A stretch of 64,000 nucleotides of DNA from Facklamia sp. 7083-14-GEN3 (lineage in GTDB: Bacteria > Bacillota > Bacilli > Lactobacillales > Aerococcaceae). Positions 60,134-64,000 of this stretch are shown piece after piece. Position numbers and translations under genes: made by a program. Location: NCBI RefSeq assembly GCF_024742075.1, contig NZ_JANSGD010000002.1, forward strand, positions 1-64,000. Reading direction: 5' to 3'. A model generated the notes under the pieces. The model did no database searches, was not told the origin of the DNA, and was given only the letters and a program-made list of their open reading frames with translations. Numbering within the stretch: position 1 is the stretch's first letter; each line of letters opens with the position of its first letter.

Positions 60134-61252
60134 ATGTGGGTTGAAGAATTACCCAATGGTAAATATAAATTCGCTGAAAGATTCTTTGATGAAAAGACTG
60201 GAAAGAATAAAAAAGTTTCAGTAACTTTGACAAGCAAGTCTGCTCAAGCAAGAAAACAAGCGACTAAAATTCTGAATGAAAAAATCCACTCTTATTTGAA
60301 TAAAAAAGAATTCAAATGTGCTACATTTACTGAGGTATTAGATGAATGGCTTGCATATTATAAAGCGACTGTTAAACTTTCGACCTTTTTAAGACTTAAC
60401 CAAAATTTTAAAATAGTTAAATCTATCTTATTAAAAGATATTTTAGTAAATAAAGTTGATGATCAAATTATTCATGACTTACTTCAAAAAATGCATTATG
60501 ACCTCAACTATTCAAAAAGTACGATAAAACAAACTGTTTCTGGTTTGAATATGTTTTTTAAGTATTGTCTGAAAATGAAATACATACCATACAACCCTAT
60601 CGACTTAATCGATTTTAGGTTTAAACCTCAAGTTAAACGTCCTATCTCAAAAAAATATGTCACAAAAGAAGAGCTTTCTTTAATTATTAGGTACTTTAAA
60701 ACCCATAACAAACGATATGGCGATATGACAGAGCTTTTTGCTTTAAACGGGTTCAGATTTAGCGAGTTAGTTAATCTCAAATATCGTAATGTTAATAATG
60801 ACAAAGCAACTATTATTGACTCCAAGACAAGCACAGGACTTAGAGATGTTTTTTTAAACAACCGATCGATCGATATTTTCCAAGAAATAAAGTCTGAGAA
60901 CAAACTTATAGATAGCGACTCTGATAATTTTTTTATTACTAGTGCAGGGAATATCATTCGTAATGAGAATTATAACCGCGCTTTAAAAACAGCTACCAAG
61001 AAATTAGGTATAAACAAAACGATAACCGCTCACACTTTCAGACATACACACATCACACTTTTAGCCGAAATGGATGTAGATATAAAAACAATTATGCATC
61101 GTGTCGGACACGCTAAACCAGACGTAACTCTTCAAACATACACTCATGTAACTCAAAAAATGAACAAAAGCGCACTAGATAAATTAAATAATCTTGCCCC
61201 TTTTCTGCCCCTTTTTGAACAAAAAGAAGAAAAAACCCCTGATAGATATTAA
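60134..61252 (+). CDS. int: tyrosine integrase
   Basis: Site-specific recombinase of 372 residues that inserts and excises the prophage. The ATG at 60134 follows AAAGGAG by 8 bases. N-terminal arm-binding domain (MWVEELPNGKYKFAERFFDE), SAM-like core-binding domain (FTEVLDEWLAYYKATVKLST) and the catalytic domain with Arg in ALNGFRFSELVNLKYR, His-x-x-Arg in AHTFRHTHITLLAEM, His in HRVGHAKPDVTL and Tyr in QTYTHVT. Its last codons contain the right arm repeat. Next to attR. Confidence 0.96.
   Translation: MWVEELPNGKYKFAERFFDEKTGKNKKVSVTLTSKSAQARKQATKILNEKIHSYLNKKEFKCATFTEVLDEWLAYYKATVKLSTFLRLNQNFKIVKSILLKDILVNKVDDQIIHDLLQKMHYDLNYSKSTIKQTVSGLNMFFKYCLKMKYIPYNPIDLIDFRFKPQVKRPISKKYVTKEELSLIIRYFKTHNKRYGDMTELFALNGFRFSELVNLKYRNVNNDKATIIDSKTSTGLRDVFLNNRSIDIFQEIKSENKLIDSDSDNFFITSAGNIIRNENYNRALKTATKKLGINKTITAHTFRHTHITLLAEMDVDIKTIMHRVGHAKPDVTLQTYTHVTQKMNKSALDKLNNLAPFLPLFEQKEEKTPDRY
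61194..61215 (+). repeat. candidate integrase arm-binding site, right
   Basis: TTGCCCCTTTT followed by CTGCCCCTTTT, the same tandem 11-base unit as at 26074-26095, embedded in the last integrase codons (LAPFLPLF). Confidence 0.65.
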
Positions 61253-61265
61253 TCTATCAAGGGTT
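61234..61265 (-). terminator. prophage-borne terminator now serving lpd
   Basis: AACCCCTGATAGAT pairs with ATCTATCAAGGGTT (13 of 14 bp, 4-base loop). On the reverse strand it is followed by TTTTTTCTTC; on the plus strand there is no T-run. It lies 9 bases after the lpd stop, the same place as the original host terminator relative to its core copy. Confidence 0.88.
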
Positions 61266-61272
61266 ATAAGAG

Positions 61273-61298
61273 TATTACATATGAATTGGCATACCTAA
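61273..61298. repeat. attR, right attachment core (26 bp)
   Basis: Identical to attL at 25939-25964. It covers the last eight codons and stop of lpd, so the gene remains whole after integration. Confidence 0.95.
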
Positions 61299-62681
61299 TG
61301 CCGCTTCTGCTGCGTCCATTGTTGCTTCACTTAATGTTGGGTGAGCATGTACTGTCAAGGCGATATCTTCTGCATTCATACCCGCTTCAATCGCTAAAGT
61401 AATTTCTGCTAAGACATCAGATGCATTTGGGCCCGCTACTTGAGCACCAATAATAACGTCATCGTCTTTTCTTGTTACTAGACGAACAAAACCATTATAG
61501 TGGTCTAAAGCTACTGCACGACCATTTCCCCCAAACGGGAATTTAGTAACAGTGACTTCAATACCTGCTTCTTTAGCAGAATCCTTAGTGTGTCCGGCTG
61601 AAGCTAATTCTGTATCTGAATAGCATACAGATGGCATTGCTTTATAATCAACAATATCTTTTCCACCTGAAATAGCTGATGCAGCAACTTTAGCTTCGAA
61701 AGAAGCTTTATGCGCTAACATAGCTCCTGGAACAATATCACCAATTGCAAAAATGTTTGGATTGGATGTACGTCCTTGATTATCAACTTTGATAAATCCA
61801 CGTTCATCTACTTCAACACCTGCTTGATCTAAACCACAGTTATCTGTATTAGGACGACGTCCAACAGTAACCATTACATAGTCAGCTTCTACTTGAACTT
61901 CCTTGCCTTTACGTTCGTATGTTACAACTACACGATCGCCTTTTTCTTCTGCTTTCTTAGCCATCGCATTTGTTACAATTTCAGCACCTAAAGCTTTTAG
62001 ATCTCTTTCAACAAGACGTGTCATATCTTTTTCAAATGAAGGAATAAACTGTTTAGATCCTTCTAAGATAGTAACATTTGTTCCTAAGTTGGCATATACG
62101 CCACCTAATTCTGTTCCGATAATTCCTCCACCAATAACCACTAAATCTTTAGGGATTTCTGGTAAGTTTAATCCGCCTGTAGAATCAATTACACGACCTT
62201 TGAATTCAAAACCTGGAATTTCAATTGGACGTGATCCTGTTGCAACAATTGCATGCTTGAAAGTATAGGTTTGGGCCTCTTCTCCATTTACAACGCGAAG
62301 AGTATCTTTATCAGAGAAGAACGCTTCTCCTTTAATAACCTCAACCTTATTCTTCTTAAGTAGCATTTCAACGCCAGAAGTCATCTTCGCAACAACTTCG
62401 TTTTGTTTCCAATCTTGTGTTTTTTTCCAATCAATTTCCACATTAGAAGCCGAAATACCAAAAGTATCACCATGCTTAGCTTGATGATAAACATGTCCAG
62501 CTTGGATTAATGCTTTTGAAGGAATACATCCTACGTTTAAACAAACGCCTCCAAAATATTCTCTTTCAACAATTGCTACTTTTTGACCTAGTTGTGCAGC
62601 ACGAATAGCAGCTACATAACCTCCTGGACCTGCTCCAATAACGACTGTATCTAATTCAATTGCGAAATCTCCAACTACCAT
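61275..62681 (-). CDS. pdhD: dihydrolipoyl dehydrogenase (E3)
   Basis: FAD enzyme that reoxidises the lipoyl groups of pyruvate dehydrogenase with NAD+. 468 residues with the FAD fold [16 protein letters not shown] near 14, the redox disulfide [13 protein letters not shown] near 45, the NAD fold [20 protein letters not shown] near 180 and the C-terminal His-Glu pair in [11 protein letters not shown]. Last gene of the pdh operon, 7 bases after the E2 gene. Its end is the prophage attachment site, with no change in the encoded protein. Confidence 0.97.
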   Translation of the reverse strand: MVVGDFAIELDTVVIGAGPGGYVAAIRAAQLGQKVAIVEREYFGGVCLNVGCIPSKALIQAGHVYHQAKHGDTFGISASNVEIDWKKTQDWKQNEVVAKMTSGVEMLLKKNKVEVIKGEAFFSDKDTLRVVNGEEAQTYTFKHAIVATGSRPIEIPGFEFKGRVIDSTGGLNLPEIPKDLVVIGGGIIGTELGGVYANLGTNVTILEGSKQFIPSFEKDMTRLVERDLKALGAEIVTNAMAKKAEEKGDRVVVTYERKGKEVQVEADYVMVTVGRRPNTDNCGLDQAGVEVDERGFIKVDNQGRTSNPNIFAIGDIVPGAMLAHKASFEAKVAASAISGGKDIVDYKAMPSVCYSDTELASAGHTKDSAKEAGIEVTVTKFPFGGNGRAVALDHYNGFVRLVTRKDDDVIIGAQVAGPNASDVLAEITLAIEAGMNAEDIALTVHAHPTLSEATMDAAEAALGMPIHM

Positions 62682-62688
62682 TTGATCA

Positions 62689-64000
62689 CTATCCTTCCAT
62701 TAATAATAGTTCTGGGTCTGCTAGGAAGCGTTTCACTTCATTAAGTGCACGCTGCGCAGTTGCTCCATCTACAATACGGTGGTCAAAGCTTAATGACAAC
62801 TTGCATACACGTCCCACAGCTAACTCGCCCGCTTCATTGACAATAGGTTGTTGTACAATTGAACCGAAACCTAAGATAGCTACTTCAGGATGATTGATAA
62901 TCGGACTGAACCATTTTCCGCCAGCTGATCCAATATTTGAAATAGTAATTGTTCCTTCTGTCATTTCAGACATCGGCAATGATCCCTCATGAGCCTTATT
63001 TGAAAGCTCAACGATTTCATTAGCGATTTGGAACATATTCTTAGTGTTAGCATCTTTAATGTTAGGTACATATAGTCCACGTTCTGTATCTGTCGCAATA
63101 CCTATATTATAATAGTTTTTGTAAACAATTTCATTAGAAACATCATCAATTGATGCATTAATAACGGGGAATTGCTTAGCAGCAGCGATTAAGGCCTTTA
63201 CAACATAAGGCAAGAACGTTAATTTAACCTCTTTTTCAGCTGCGATTGCTTTGTATTTCTTACGATGTTCCCATAATTTAGAAACTTCAACTTCATCAAA
63301 TAGAGTAACGTGAGGAGCTGTATGTTTAGAATTAACCATCGCTTTTGCGATAGCATTTCTGGTACCGGATAGGGCAACGCGTTCTTCTCGTTCTGTTTGG
63401 CTAGAAACAAATGGTTTAGCCTCAGCTTTTGTTGGTTGAATTTCAGTTTGAGCTGCAGTTTCTTTATCAGAGTTAGAAGTACTCACTTCTTGCTCAGAAT
63501 TAAGAGCTGCTGACTCATTCGTTTTAACTGATGAATTAAAGTTTGTAAGATCCTCTGCTGTGATGCGGCCGTTCTTACCAGAACCTGGAACGCGTGTAAT
63601 ATCAATTCCCATATCACGAGCTAGTTTACGAACAGAAGGCATAGCTAAAACGCGTCGGTTAGCTGCCTCATCATCAGAAAGACCTTGAACTTGAGGTATA
63701 TCTTTAGTTACAGAGGTTTCAATTACTGGATTTTTTTCAGCCGGAGCCGCTGCATCATCATAAGAGTTAGCAATAGCCTCTCCTTGTTCTTCTGCACTGA
63801 TGTCTTCTGATTGACCATTATGCTCTGGTGAATCAATTTCAACAATTACTTGACCCAATTGTGCGATCTGTCCTACTGGAACATGAATTTTTTTAACGGT
63901 ACCAGCTACTGGGGAAGGCAATTCTTCAACAGACTTATCGTTTTGAACTTCAACTAAACTATCATCTTCTTTGATGCTGTCACCTTCTTTAACAGCCCAT
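62689..64000 (-). CDS. pdhC: dihydrolipoamide acetyltransferase, E2 of pyruvate dehydrogenase (partial)
   Basis: The gene continues past the right edge; about 437 codons are present. The end of a lipoyl domain is visible with the lipoylated Lys in [18 protein letters not shown], then a flexible linker, the peripheral-subunit-binding domain ([31 protein letters not shown]) and the catalytic domain ending with [19 protein letters not shown] (active His). Makes acetyl-CoA from acetyl-dihydrolipoyl groups; core of the complex. Upstream E1 genes are expected outside the window. Confidence 0.96.
   Translation of the reverse strand, partial: WAVKEGDSIKEDDSLVEVQNDKSVEELPSPVAGTVKKIHVPVGQIAQLGQVIVEIDSPEHNGQSEDISAEEQGEAIANSYDDAAAPAEKNPVIETSVTKDIPQVQGLSDDEAANRRVLAMPSVRKLARDMGIDITRVPGSGKNGRITAEDLTNFNSSVKTNESAALNSEQEVSTSNSDKETAAQTEIQPTKAEAKPFVSSQTEREERVALSGTRNAIAKAMVNSKHTAPHVTLFDEVEVSKLWEHRKKYKAIAAEKEVKLTFLPYVVKALIAAAKQFPVINASIDDVSNEIVYKNYYNIGIATDTERGLYVPNIKDANTKNMFQIANEIVELSNKAHEGSLPMSEMTEGTITISNIGSAGGKWFSPIINHPEVAILGFGSIVQQPIVNEAGELAVGRVCKLSLSFDHRIVDGATAQRALNEVKRFLADPELLLMEG

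Larger units (their letters stand above)
25939..61298. mobile_element. complete temperate siphovirus prophage, about 35.3 kb, integrated in the 3' end of lpd
   Basis: Bounded by 26-bp direct repeats, with the tyrosine integrase next to the right end. All modules of a tailed phage are found in order: lysogeny, early regulation, replication, packaging and head, head-tail joining, tail, host recognition, lysis. The lytic genes run on the minus strand; integrase, repressor, ImmA and the DUF4041 nuclease run on the plus strand. HK97-type capsid, long tape measure (778 residues), Dit and Tal-like proteins indicate a long non-contractile tail. Only two small genes are visibly broken (40189-40308 and 51137-51376), so it may still be inducible. 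Confidence 0.97.

Overview
The window is low-GC Firmicutes DNA, most likely from a member of the Lactobacillales. The 16S fragment, luxS, the split-off competence genes and the gene order point towards the Aerococcaceae/Carnobacteriaceae, but genus cannot be fixed from this sequence. It holds two kinds of DNA: a host backbone (1-25938 and 61273-64000) and one apparently complete temperate siphovirus prophage of about 35 kb (25939-61298).

Host part. The left edge is the 5' end of a 16S rRNA gene on the minus strand with three tandem promoters behind it. Next come pgi, an S1-domain protein, a cyclophilin and, divergently, a PAP2-like protein, a ferredoxin-NADP reductase and PgpA. A gene-poor kilobase (6.6-7.5 kb) precedes a degenerate CDP-alcohol phosphatidyltransferase-like protein, DegV, a lipoprotein deacetylase cluster, a MarR regulator, a GNAT protein and LuxS. 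The block comEC (broken by a stop codon), comEA, coaD, rsmD, ylbG, ftsW, then sodA, typA, suhB and an UPF0223 gene, resembles the order in Bacillus and relatives, in which the pdh operon lies nearby. Here the pdh operon (lpd and the partial E2 gene at the right edge) is separated from that block by a MATE exporter and the prophage.

Prophage. It is inserted at the last codons of lpd. A 26-bp perfect repeat (25939-25964 and 61273-61298) marks attL and attR, and the prophage brings its own terminator for lpd. Almost all lytic genes are on the minus strand and are read from right to left. From the right: integrase; a membrane-anchored DUF4041/GIY-YIG nuclease resembling the SNIPE defence protein; an ImmA/CI-like pair on the plus strand; a switch region with two promoters facing each other; a Cro-like gene; small early genes; a replication module (SNF2 helicase, VRR nuclease, RecB-like nuclease/ATPase fusion, DUF669, family B DNA polymerase, D5 primase-helicase) ending in an iteron cluster; a sigma-like late regulator; an insulated small gene; HNH, portal, MuF, large terminase; scaffold and capsid; head-tail joining genes; the tail genes with a programmed -1 frameshift; tail fibre genes; holin and amidase; and a last gene with its own promoter carrying a LexA-type SOS box next to attL.

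Most notable beyond routine annotation: the SNIPE-like gene, a plus-strand short membrane-peptide transcript with the architecture of a type I toxin embedded against the replication operon (53.2-53.4 kb), the iteron cluster, the lysogeny switch layout, the SOS-box gene, the terminator replacement at lpd, and three genes each interrupted by a single in-frame stop codon.
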